From Fistulifera solaris (Eukaryota > Bacillariophyta > Bacillariophyceae > Naviculales > Stauroneidaceae), in the NCBI GenBank assembly GCA_030295235.1, contig AP026134.1:1178001-1242000 (forward strand): DNA of 64,000 nt, read 5' to 3'. Under the pieces are notes generated by a model. That model had not been told where the DNA came from, did not search any database, and worked only from the letters and a program-made list of their open reading frames with translations. A program made the translations under genes and the position numbers. Below are positions 52,859 to 62,853 of this stretch, one piece after another (within the stretch, counting starts at the first letter, position 1; each line of letters begins with the position of its first letter).

Positions 52859-53868
52859 TCTTAAAGCGCAACACAAAGTCAACGAGCCAATATTTGCCAG
52901 AAAGGTCGACCCGTCGACGTTAAGTTAGCCTCTCTAGTTAAAAAAGCGAGGTGGATAGCACCCTTCTCTTCGCCGTCCGTCAGAGTGCCCTAAATCAATT
53001 TGTGGACTTTGCTGTCAAGTAACGGCTTTGAATGGCTCAACAGAATAGCCAGGGTGCGATTGGTAAATTACATGGTGGTCGACAAGTTCAAGCACTAAAG
53101 TACGAGAATCCCAGAACTGCTGGGTGTGTGGAGATTCTTTGTTATCGATAAATCGATGATATCTCTGGAACAACCGACGACTAGAATGGAACATTAAGGA
53201 GCATGCTTATTTCGTTTGGAGAAACCTTGTAACCGTCATGGAATTTGAATCATAACTAATATAGGATCGTCTTCTGGTTTAATCGGTACCCTGTAGAGTT
53301 TATATTACTCGTAACAAAGATGACGTCCGATTCTGGCGGCTTTTCAACATTTGCAATGGATCAATGTCATTCCGAAGAAACAGGCTGTCACTTCAACCCT
53401 TCCTTGCGTTCCTAACGACACCTTCTACATCGTTAGTGTATTTGTTCGTTAACCTGGGCACTTAGAACTCTCTTGCCTTTGTTGCACTTACATTTCGGAA
53501 AGTGAGCCAATTGAAGTTACGTTCATGGTAAGTTGGCAGTTAGGATGTAGCGCCAAGCCACTGCGACTCCGAAGTAGATAGGTTGTAGTGTCCTTGAAGA
53601 TATTATTATCTTGTACCCGCTTCTTATACACTGCGTACTCACGTTCCCAGAAAATCTGTGTGTGCGGTATTTGGATGTGCCCAGAAAATCTGGACGCAAC
53701 GAAGGCTGCAAAAGCGCCGCGCCGCCCACCCTTTACCTGGTACCTGGTACGTAAAAAAAACAGCAAATCTTCGATTTGGGTTGCCTTTTCTAACAAATAC
53801 TTTGCCATCATAATAAGTTAAAAGCAAGAATCATACCTGCAGGACAATAGCCAGGGTTTACAATTATA
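52859..53868. promoter_or_regulatory. TAF5 upstream region with CAGAAAATCTG pair and tandem TACCTGGTA
   Basis: 1,010 bp with no gene. CAGAAAATCTG occurs at 53648-53658 and 53682-53692 (34 bp apart). Two overlapping TACCTGGTA sites follow at 53734-53742 and 53741-53749, 120-135 bp before the TAF5 ATG. The same order and similar spacing occurs before the EXECUTER-like gene. Frames overlapping this stretch are not credible. Confidence 0.55.
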
Positions 53869-56566
53869 ATGACGAGCGCAAGTACCTCTCCGGCTCTTCC
53901 CACGGATCAAGCTGTGCTGGAGTATCTGCAACGCAAGGGGCTCGGGACAGCCGCTTTAGAATTATCAAATCTGTTGAAGAAGGAAAAGCCTAAGGATACA
54001 CGCGCGGAACTAGAGGAAGAAGACTATGTATTTCGAAATCAGCGAACACTGTTGGCAAAAGTGAGTGTTACCGCAAAAGCTCGGTCTTATCTTGAGATTC
54101 TTTTGCAATACAACGAGTTCATTGGCTAATGTTTTTGTAACAATATAGTCCACAGGAGGAAGTTACGGAAGCGATCGTGATTCCGCGTGGCCGCTTGTAC
54201 AGTGGGGAGTTCCAGAAAAGGATGTTGACGGCGGCATAGGCGCAGAAGAAGCTCGGACGTATCTGCGAAGTTTTACCGAACTGCAATTGTGGGTTTTGAG
54301 CTTGCCAGATCATGATGCAGCTGGGGTTGTCACTCAAGCGAATCCACTGGAACGAGCACGCGCATTGCTGCAAGGAGGTGATAAAGAGCAGTCACCATCA
54401 TCGGTAGCTTCTCTCATGGAAGAATTGGTCAAAAACAAAGAACCCAAAGGTGGAGTTGCCGATTCGTCTTCTCATACGACGACTTACAATTTACCCCCAT
54501 CAGCAAAAGCAGAGCTACTTTCTGTTACTTTTGCTCTGTTGGTACACACGTATTGCGAATTACTGGAAGTGGGCATGGAGCAAACAGCTCATGGTTTGCG
54601 CGATGCCTTTCAGCCCATCTATCTGCCCCAATATGAGACAGAGTTGCGTGATCTAAACAATTGTACTTCGACAGAAGACGCAATGCGACTCAATGCGCAC
54701 AATAGCCAACATATGGAAGCTGTTAACACTTTGAAAGCGATATCGGTGCAGGTATCTTCGTATCAGTTGCAACGAGAACAAGCGCAGATGGCGCTGCAAC
54801 AGCAGGCATCGAATGATCCGAATACTGCAGCTAAGTTACAGCTTCTGATCCAAGAAATCGACAAGAAAATTTCTATTCTACGTATCAAGTACCAGGAGCT
54901 GAGTCAACGCGCGACGATGGCATTCGCGAAAATGCACGATTTGCCTTTTCTGCGTCGAGCACGAGCTGTCCGCTGGAGATTAGCGCTTAGTGCACAGACA
55001 TATGGACTTTTGGTTTCCTTTTTAAAACCCTTGCTGCCAATGAGCACTTTGCTGCAGACGAAATGTGAAATTCATGTGGAACGACGAGATCCATTGCCGT
55101 TCACCCCTGGTATAGTTTTTGCAGGCTTCGAAAAGGAGAGCGATGATACCGATAGACCATCGTTCCTGCATACCCTGGATATTGCTTGGGCCGTCCCATC
55201 TCGCGCGACGGACGCTTCAAACGAAAAGCTACCTTTTCCGAAGTACGACTTGGACAAGCAATATCCAAACGAGGAAGAAGCCTCTCGCCAAAAGCAGCTA
55301 GTCGAATACAATCGTTCCTTACTCATTCACGGATTTCGTAGATTAGAAGCTTTAGAACGCAAGCGCAATTACGAGAAGATGGAGGGGGATGCTGTCGACG
55401 CTGTGTCGCACATACACAAACCTATCTGTGATCCGCTCAAACCCTCTGTATTAATGACAACGCTTTCCAGTTCCGTTGGCGCGAAAGTTGTAAGTTTCTC
55501 TGCTCCGACCGCCACACGTGATATTGCGTCGATTTGGGACGAGCCGGGAATTGGGGTGTGTTGCATGAAGCAAGGGAACAACTGGCTTGCTGCTGGTTGT
55601 GATGATTCGGCCGTACGTATATTTGATCTCTCCAAAAGAAATCTGACGACGGAACCGGTTTCCGTACTGCTGGGACACAAGAACGGATTCCCTGTCTTTG
55701 ATATTGATTGGAATGGGAACGCTTTGCTAAGTGCGGGTGGTGATGGTTCCATTCGCTTATGGGATCCCTCCTTGACTGGTCCTTATGGAGCTACAGACAC
55801 TTCAACTTCTTCTAATGCAGCAAAGTTGGTCCCTGGTGTACGGACTGAAACTGCGTCATTCCCTAATGGCGCCGCTTTGGCAGTTTATCGCGGCCATCTT
55901 TCCCCTGTGTGGAGTGTGGCTTGGAGTCCTGCCGGATACTACTTCGCTTCAGCTGGTGCTGACGCTACGGCTCGAATCTGGGTGACCGATCGGCCGACTC
56001 CTGTGCGCTTGCTGGTGGGGCACACCTCGTCAAACGTCAACTGCATAACATGGCATCCAAATGGAAATTACATTCTTACCGCGGGAGATGACGGCACATG
56101 TAGATTATGGGATGTACATTCAGGTCGGACGGTCCGATTGTTGACGGGCGCGAAGACGAGTGTCAAGCAGTGCTTGATTAGTCCTAATGGGAGATACGCT
56201 TTTGCAGCCGATTATTCCGGAACTTTGACGCAATGGGACCTCGCGCAAGGACAAGTGATTCGTTCATGGAATCAATGTAGCACTAGCACTAGTACCAACA
56301 GTAGCACTAGTAGAGCCGTCCAAGCTATGGCGATTGATCCAGCCTGCCAGTCCTTGGCCGTAGCAGGTGATGACTTCACGGTGCGATTGTGGGATTTGTC
56401 GAATGCAAGATCGTCGGAGCCAGCTCTGTCGATGCCGTGCCAGCGATCGATGATAATGGACCTTCAATACACGAGCAGAAATTTGTTACTTGCCGCAGGC
56501 AAAGTTGTAACGCCAGTTCCTGTATCAAGCAGCTTCTACAAAAAGAAAAAGGGAATGCTCCAGTGA
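53869..56566 (+). CDS. TAF5: TFIID subunit TAF5 (LisH, NTD2, WD40)
   Basis: Exons 53869-54060 and 54149-56566 with an 88-bp GT-AG intron give 869 aa. Near the N-terminus, AVLEYLQRKGLGTAALELSN is a LisH motif. Residues ~160-260 contain the TAF5 NTD2 helical domain (LLVHTYCELLEVGMEQTAHG). A charged linker precedes at least six WD40 repeats from about residue 590: GDGSIRLWD, HLSPVWSVAWSPAGYYFAS, GADATARIW, GDDGTCRLWD, GDDFTVRLWD. TAF5 is a core scaffold of TFIID, with the WD40 propeller binding the TAF6/TAF9 pair; in some lineages it is also in SAGA. A Gln/Ala-rich segment interrupts the linker. Family is certain from domain order. Confidence 0.94.
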
Positions 56567-56671
56567 CGCGGCTTTTGACGTAACGTAATACTTCTATTTA
56601 ATTCCCAATTACCTGTCGATTGTACCGGGTTTGAATTTTATGATCAATAGCGTCTCTTTCAAAAGCATAGT

Positions 56672-57799
56672 CTAAGGAAATTCTACGGACGTTTCAGTTC
56701 CAACGTGCTCCTGAATTGCCGTTTGTAAAAGCTTTTGGACCGTCTCTCTACCGGGTGGGACTGCAATCTTGGCGATTGTTTTGGCGCTTTGGCAGAATGT
56801 AGCAACGCCGACAACTTGGTGACCGCGTCTCACAATGAACTGAACAGGGGTATCCGCGGCTGCCTTTTCGACAGAATATAAAGCTTCAAGGGCTTGAGTT
56901 TGTTCTCGAATATATGGTTCCATTTGTTTCTCATTCAATATGACTGCCACAGTTGTTTCTGCAACGTCGGGGATCAAGTAAGACCAACCGTCTTTTAGTG
57001 TTCCTCCACTCAATAAATTGGAGTCTGGAATATGTGGCACAACATTTTGCTGCAGCACCAAAAACCTCCCGTACCCAAAGTATTCTAAATGTGTCATGGC
57101 CGTATTAGAATGAACAAAAGAGCTGCGGTGCGTTGTACCAGTTCTTTCTGTGGTGTGCCCGTAACTGGCTACAATTCGCTTCAAAACCAGGCTCATAAAG
57201 TCCCCATGGCCGACGCAAGCAATAAGCGCATTCTCCGTCTTTTCCTTGTCATGATTCATAAAAGCTAATTGCTCGTCTAAATAATTGCAAAACCACATGT
57301 AAAACCGAGTTGCGCGTTCTTCCGAGCTTTCTCTTGTTTCTGGACCCTTCTCATCGCAATACCATCCTCGATTCATATCTGGAAATCCTGTGAATTCAAC
57401 ATGATCATGCTGCAAGTAGTCCTTTATCTCCGACGGTTTCATTCCTTCCATGGGTTGATCTTTAAGATGGCATCCTTCCGATTCAAAATAGAAACCGTGT
57501 ACTAAGACAGGACACGTCGGATGATGCTTCAAAATGGGTTGGATTGTCGACAAAGTTCGCTTCATCGGACTTGTCAGTATTTGCGTCGGCTGCAAATACT
57601 CTCCTAAGAGCTCTGCTTGTCGATAACCTAAGTCACTGAGTCCGGGATCAGCGAGTCGATTACAATCAACGTACGCTTGACGATTCGCCGATACCGGCAA
57701 TTGACGTGCTTCGCGATAAACTTGATTGTTGTACGATTCCGCGTGTCGAACCAATCGAATGCTCAGACTCGGGCGATGAAACTCGTTTGTTAATGTCAT
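56672..57799 (-). CDS. histidine-phosphatase (phosphoglycerate-mutase-like) superfamily protein
   Basis: 375 aa from ATG 57799 (MTLTNEFHRPS). The catalytic motif RLVRHAESYNNQ is at residues ~15-26. LSDLGYRQAELLGEYL, ILTSPMKRTLSTIQPI (second Arg) and CVGHGDFMSLVLKR (second His) follow in normal order, so all four core residues are present. The domain ends near residue 260. About 115 extra residues at the C-terminus (SVEKAAADTPVQFIVRRGHQ) form a mixed alpha-beta region I do not recognise. Substrates in this superfamily range from phosphoglycerate to phosphoproteins and cannot be deduced. Convergent with TAF5, about 105 bp apart. Confidence 0.85.
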   Translation of the reverse strand: MTLTNEFHRPSLSIRLVRHAESYNNQVYREARQLPVSANRQAYVDCNRLADPGLSDLGYRQAELLGEYLQPTQILTSPMKRTLSTIQPILKHHPTCPVLVHGFYFESEGCHLKDQPMEGMKPSEIKDYLQHDHVEFTGFPDMNRGWYCDEKGPETRESSEERATRFYMWFCNYLDEQLAFMNHDKEKTENALIACVGHGDFMSLVLKRIVASYGHTTERTGTTHRSSFVHSNTAMTHLEYFGYGRFLVLQQNVVPHIPDSNLLSGGTLKDGWSYLIPDVAETTVAVILNEKQMEPYIREQTQALEALYSVEKAAADTPVQFIVRRGHQVVGVATFCQSAKTIAKIAVPPGRETVQKLLQTAIQEHVGTETSVEFP

Positions 57800-58430
57800 T
57801 ATCAAGTCGGTTTCCTTCTATCTATCTTTTGCTGTGATTTATCGAATAGTTCGCGTTATTCTCTTTTCAATGTCTCTTTGTTTGTTTCCTTCTTTGGTGT
57901 GGTAATAAAACGAAATGCATGGACGATGCGATACGCTCGCGTCTCGCGTCATGCGCTCAAATGTGACGTGTTTCTTTGTGGGGTCAAGAAACTGCAGTAC
58001 GGTACTCACAAAGTGCCCCTATGGTACTGAAGTGCTCACATACAAATTGTTACTCTGATCCGATTTGTTTAGGAGAGGGCGGGTCCACGACTGACTTCAG
58101 TCATTAGTCATTAGGCGTCACCCTAGAGTTTATTCCCTCTTTCGTTTTTCGGATAAAGTCTTTACAGTTTACAGATTTGAGCCGAGAACATGTTGTCGGC
58201 AACGTTTGAAAATCATTTGATTGCGACTGGACCCAACAATTTTGACTTATTAGCTTCGTTGTTGGTTCTTGGCATCCGCGATTGGCTTCATTCTTACAAG
58301 GTGTAGTCTTTTTTTTTGAAAAAAGATGCCAGGTAAACGACCATAAAAATGAAAGAGACTAAAACGATTCGGCACGACATAATAAGTTTGTAAAAATCAA
58401 TTGCTAACAAACAACCTAAATCACTCGAGG
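57800..58430. other. intergenic region with a possible small ORF
   Basis: 631 bp. Contains the 38-codon frame at 58190-58306 (listed separately) and an inverted repeat GACTGACTTCAGTCA near 58089-58103, followed by GTCATTAGTCATTAGG short repeats. Nothing else recognised. Confidence 0.4.
58190..58306 (+). CDS. possible 38-aa small ORF
   Basis: ATG to TAG, 38 codons: MLSATFENHLIATG, then FDLLASLLVLGIRDWLHSY and KV. The second half would be an amphipathic hydrophobic helix. The codon mix looks ordinary, but a frame this short arises by chance often. It could also be a 5' exon of something not seen here. Confidence 0.2.
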   Translation: MLSATFENHLIATGPNNFDLLASLLVLGIRDWLHSYKV

Positions 58431-59920
58431 TTAGCCCAAGTCCTTTCGCCACAAAATAATTTCTTGTTGTTTGAAATAGCGTCGATCATCTTCATCCACC
58501 AACACCAAATTTAAAAAGTAGCGCACCGAAAAACGATTGTTGACCGCTGTGTAGGTTGGAGTAAGATCGGCTGGGATACCTTTCAGACACAATTTGACCG
58601 GGATTACTTCTCCCTTGACTGGTGCACCATCCATAATTTCATACTTGACGACAGTCTGCGTTTCCGTGTATATATTAGCACCCGCATCCGTATTGTTGGT
58701 CTCTTGCGCCGCCATGGCTACTCCTTCTCCACTCGTCTCTCGTCGCAACACTGCTAATTCCATGTGTTTGATTTTGATCCGTACCAACAGGAAATGAATC
58801 TTCCCGGTAATGGTATCGGCCGTGTGATAATGTCTCCGGTCGTATTCGAATTCAATGTGCAAACACTCTTCTATGCCCACTTCCATTTTAATGGGTTCAT
58901 CCTGTGGCGGCGCTTGACCCAGCAATTGCACCCATACATCGTGCTCGGCCGTCAGAGGCGGCAAAAATTTGCGTTCAATAGCCACTCGAACAATGTACCG
59001 GACCGCCACATTCCGGCCGCGGTAGCTTTCGAGCTCCTTCTCCATGTTGCGAAAGGCAAAGGGCACTACTGCTTCGGGTTGATACAAGGCACCCGGCGGG
59101 GCTAGTTCTTTGGAGAGACTCGTGAAATCGTAATGGGGACGTCCTTCATGAATCCCCATCGTCATGTCAATACGACCAATGAACTGCACTTTGATCCCCA
59201 AATGCTCGAACTTCTTTTGTGACGAAGGCAGCCGTAACACAATTTGACCGGTGATATCGTCGGTCGCATTGTATGCATAGGTAATGTCTTTTGTTGTACG
59301 GGGGCAAGGAAGAGACGGCATTGCCCCCGTACGTCGTTTGACCTTGCATAGAACTGCTGGCTCCATAGGGTGCACTCATAGTTTGCGAGGACGACATGGT
59401 TCCATACGGTTGCGAAAGGGAAGGATTCGTTCCTCCATACGGCGATGTTGTTGGTGGATAGGCTGGATTCGCGTACGGTGTTGACTGCTGCGGATTCACT
59501 AAAGGCTGTTCTGGTTGCTGTTGAGGCATCATCGGGGGAACGTTGGCGTAGTTTCCACCATTGTTGCTTATTGTACTATTGTTGATCATATTTTCCGAAG
59601 GAGCAAGATTGTTATTCAATTGCAACTGATCTCCTACCGGATGTTTCACTCTCCAAAACGGATTTCGATGCAAGCGCCAGGAAGGAGTATGATCTAACAA
59701 AACTTGTTTCGGATCTAATCGGATCTCTATTTTGACCGCTCCACTGCCCGTTAAGGCTCCCAGTAACGAGCCCTATTTTATATCAGTTAAAAGTATTACG
59801 GGGATAGAGTCGAAAGACACACAATCGCATAACGAGGGGGGAGATGAGACAGTGCTGTTAGCGACTAAATTATGCATACGCTACCCAACGCGCAGGTCAT
59901 TATATACATACCACATCCAT
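58431..59920 (-). CDS. VPS26: retromer subunit VPS26, with Gln/Pro/Ser-rich insertion; one apparent frameshift
   Basis: My model has a 9-bp first exon at 59912-59920 (MDV), an intron at 59773-59911 (GTATGT...ATAG), and the main exon 59772-58431. It begins GSLLGALTGSGAVKIEI, DPKQVLLDHTPSWRLHRN. A disordered stretch of about 110 residues (PPMMPQQQPEQPLVNPQQ and Tyr/Gly/Ser repeats) follows. Then comes the arrestin-like body: TTKDITYAYNATDDITGQIV, FEHLGIKVQFIGRID, YRGRNVAVRYIVRV and the C-terminal fold with RYFLNLVLVDEDDRRYFK. VPS26 binds VPS35 to recycle cargo from endosomes. The phase changes at a C5 run (59300-59304, minus strand); dropping one C gives SLPRTTKDITY. Confidence 0.88.
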
Positions 59921-60387
59921 TTTCTACCTATATATATGGCTTGAAAAGAATTAAAGGACGAGTAAAAAAAGCAAGCAATAGAGAGACAATTGCAAACACA
60001 ATAATGGCAACAGCGAAAGATTCGAGTCACTTTTGTCTTTATTACTCCGTCTTATTTGCCGTCTTTTACGCATCGCTGTGGTACTGAACTGCTAAGAAAA
60101 CAAATGTTTAATTGACGCATCACTCAAGACACATTCCAGATTCCAGTCAGGAGTAGAGATATTCGAGCTACGGAGTACTTCACTCGAGAATTCGCCCGTT
60201 TGAAAACAATTCGGAGTTCAGCAACGTAAGTCTTTTTGCTTGTAGTTTCCAGCTCTACGTTCATGACTCCTCGGCTCTGTATAACAATCATTCTGATTAT
60301 CAAAAGACAAGGCTATTTTTTTATTCCATATCGCTATTCATTAGAGTATTTTTCATCACTAAGCCAAATCAGAGCACTGTTATTCGC
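59921..60387. other. intergenic region, nothing recognised
   Basis: 467 bp between the VPS26 start side and the end of the gene at 60388. No motif or gene seen; short frames are not credible. Confidence 0.4.
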
Positions 60388-61413
60388 TTATTTCCCATCC
60401 GAAGAATTCGGCTTCTCCAAGGGATCCCCTTGCAAAAGTCGTTTCAAGTTACAGTTCGCATTGGGGACCGTATTCATAGCCGCTGTGGCTGGCTTGCGCA
60501 CGGCACGATCGACTCCAGGCAATTCCCAGTCCACCACCCGGTCCGAAGGCATGGAGGGCTGCACGGAAGCAAAGAGCTGTGGTGTGGCATCCGATCGCGG
60601 TCGTTTGCGATTCGACCGTGCCGCGTGCAATTCTGCCGCCGCCTTGGCTAAGTGCTCCATCATGGCACTATCTAATTCAATGTTCTGTGGTAACATGGAA
60701 GCCAGTTGCCGTGCGGCTGCTGTTTTTGGTGTCGCATTCATCATCTCTTGCTGTTTTTTCGGGTAAGTATCGTTCGAAGTGGAGGGAGAGAACATGAAGG
60801 AGTTGGGAGCGGAATCAAGCATTTGACTCACATCCGAAGTCGTGTCTTGATGCTCTGGCTCCTGTGTTACGGTTATGAGTTTTGCTGGTGCATCGGCTTT
60901 AGGTTTTGACGAATCTTTATGCAGTGCGGACTTCTTCGGTACAGACTCCTGAATAGGACCAAAATCGAGTTGCTTCGGTAACGTCGTCGTTTGTTCCTTC
61001 ACGGGATTGGCAGACACAGAAGCCTTACGAGCAACCGTGGTATCCTTTGTTGTCAACGACGAATTATTCTGATATGCTTTATCAAAACGCTTTCCCAGAC
61101 CCACTAATCGAGCGTGCAGAAGTAACAAATACGTCGAAGCCATTTGCAAACGCCCCAGTTGTTGTGCTTCCGCAGCTGCTTGACACAAATTATCCGCTTC
61201 ATCTAAGATGCTATTGAAAGCATTTTGTTGAGTAACAGCTTCGGTCGTTTGTGTTATAGTAGATTTGTCATTGTAGTTCTTGGGGCGTTTTACGCGAATG
61301 CAAGGACGTTTCGTGGGAGAGGCCGTGGATGGCGACGACGTAGCGGTCGTTGTGGTTGATTTCGGTGTTGTAATCTTGGCGGGTTGGAAAAATGGATTGT
61401 TGGCGGACGGCAT
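60388..61413 (-). CDS. hypothetical Ser/Thr/Pro-rich protein with a helical domain
   Basis: 341 aa. I start at 61413 (MPSANNPFFQPAK), since the upstream text has no protein character and the later Met opens a normal disordered N-terminus (KSTTTTATSS, SPTKRPCIRVKRPK). A helical segment at about residues 70-115 (AFNSILDEADNLCQAAAEAQ, MASTYLLLLHARLVGLGKRF) looks folded and resembles a MIT-type three-helix bundle, weakly. Another helix pair lies near residue 245 (AAARQLASMLPQ, ELDSAMMEHLAKAAAELH). The basic KR clusters suggest the nucleus. No known family assigned. Confidence 0.6.
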   Translation of the reverse strand: MPSANNPFFQPAKITTPKSTTTTATSSPSTASPTKRPCIRVKRPKNYNDKSTITQTTEAVTQQNAFNSILDEADNLCQAAAEAQQLGRLQMASTYLLLLHARLVGLGKRFDKAYQNNSSLTTKDTTVARKASVSANPVKEQTTTLPKQLDFGPIQESVPKKSALHKDSSKPKADAPAKLITVTQEPEHQDTTSDVSQMLDSAPNSFMFSPSTSNDTYPKKQQEMMNATPKTAAARQLASMLPQNIELDSAMMEHLAKAAAELHAARSNRKRPRSDATPQLFASVQPSMPSDRVVDWELPGVDRAVRKPATAAMNTVPNANCNLKRLLQGDPLEKPNSSDGK

Positions 61414-62100
61414 TTTTAATGAGCAAGCACAAAGAGTTGTGAAAATAAGATGAAATGAGGAGCACTTTTTTCGCAACATCGCGACAACGCGAGCAGCGTA
61501 CCAGTATTCATCCAAAGTCTTGTCCCCGTATACTAAGGTTAGCGTTGCATAAGGGTCTATAAGCCAAAGTGTAAGCAACCTCAATTCTTGACTGAATTTC
61601 AGTCATGAATCAACATGAAGAACGTTCTTGTCCATAGCCAGACTATAACTAGGTCTCTCTGCCTGTTCGCTCGCGTTGGACCGCTCTGCCATGGTGGTAA
61701 GCAACTACACCCTTACAAAACATTCACGTTTAGACCACCAACTTTTCCGTTGGCGAAAAAGCCTTACCGATGCTTCTTCTTTTTTCTCATGACTATAGCA
61801 GCCATGAATACATAATTTTGCTAGGAATATGCTTCGTTTTTGCCCCCTCCAGCATCCTTTAATACTTACGACGACAAAAGTCCTCAAAGAACGATCTATT
61901 CGGTATAACCATCCGGAACAAAAACGTACAAGCCGATAGAGAAGGGCGTTCAAGTTACAAGAAATGGGGAATCGGTAACAACAGAAAAAACTTTTCAACT
62001 AACTTCTAATGGAACGGAATGAAAAGCGGTTTTATTAATACATAGCTGTAGCTAGACTAACAGAATAACATGTCGATATCCATGACGCATCACGCCTTTG
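61414..62100. other. intergenic region with a 17-bp palindrome
   Basis: 687 bp between two genes on the minus strand. TGACTGAA-T-TTCAGTCA at 61589-61605 is a perfect 17-bp palindrome. No gene seen; the frames at 61615-61998 are not convincing. Confidence 0.45.
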
Positions 62101-62853
62101 TCAAATGACGTACGCGCAAGCATAACAGGACACACCTGCGGAACCATCCGCGCTGGTTGGAGTTCCGACACCAGCTTTGGATGATACACCTGGTGATGTA
62201 TTGGATGGACAAAGAGGCGCGACTGTAGATTGGGATTGAGTATTATCAAAGTAAACCTCGCAATAACCCCATGTTGTGCTTGCCCAGCCCACCGCTTTGC
62301 TTGTTGTGGCAGCTGCTTCACACTCGATTGCCAAAAGATTGCCGAAGCAGTAATCATATTTGGCTCCGTTTGCGCTAAGGCAATATCCAGTTTCCTCGAT
62401 TTTGGTATTGCATTTCTTTGGTATCTTCTGACAAGTGTAACAGAAGACACCGACATTTCCATCACCTTCTCTAGGGAATCCAACTCCAGTATTCAGTCCA
62501 TCGTTCGGAGCAAGTTTAGAAGGGCATAAGGAAGCTGGTTGGTTTTTAGAATCTTTCTCGTCAAAGTATATTTCACAATATCCCTCCGCATTTCTAGACC
62601 AACCGACTGCGGCTTTACTTGCTTCCGCTAGTTCTCGACATAGGCGTTCCGTTGCAGTACCGTAGCAATAATCAAACTCTTTGCCAGCTCCGTCTCGGCA
62701 GTATCCTTGCACATTGGACAGCCTTTTACTACAATCTTTCGTTTCAACATCTTTATTATCGGGTGATTCTCCATTGGATCGGGAAGGAACTGAACATGTT
62801 ACTTGCAGCTGACGCTCAAACAATCCAGTGGATACTACCGCTGTCGTCCACAA
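62101..62853 (-). CDS. secreted Cys-rich protein with two repeated domains; 5' end unresolved
   Basis: 250 codons with no ATG at the given 5' edge; a hydrophobic stretch upstream in frame (LSICFYSTVLWTTAVV) looks like a signal peptide. Two homologous domains follow (about residues 40-130 and 145-245). Each runs YC, then FDYCYG/YDYCFG, C-x-E-A, VGW-x7-GYCEIYF or GYCEVYF, an LCPS turn, then VGVFCYTC/AGVSCYAC. The Cys spacing repeats faithfully, implying several disulphides each. I know of no named family. The gene's first exon may lie near 62940-62980: an ATG there (MKTNGIRCLTSF) could be spliced in phase, but the intron would be only 29 bp. Confidence 0.65.
   Translation of the reverse strand: MWTTAVVSTGLFERQLQVTCSVPSRSNGESPDNKDVETKDCSKRLSNVQGYCRDGAGKEFDYCYGTATERLCRELAEASKAAVGWSRNAEGYCEIYFDEKDSKNQPASLCPSKLAPNDGLNTGVGFPREGDGNVGVFCYTCQKIPKKCNTKIEETGYCLSANGAKYDYCFGNLLAIECEAAATTSKAVGWASTTWGYCEVYFDNTQSQSTVAPLCPSNTSPGVSSKAGVGTPTSADGSAGVSCYACAYVI

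Noticed and set aside
53488-53811. 107-codon minus-strand frame upstream of TAF5
   Set aside because: Covers the CAGAAAATCTG and TACCTGGTA sites, composition is unlike protein, and no family is seen.
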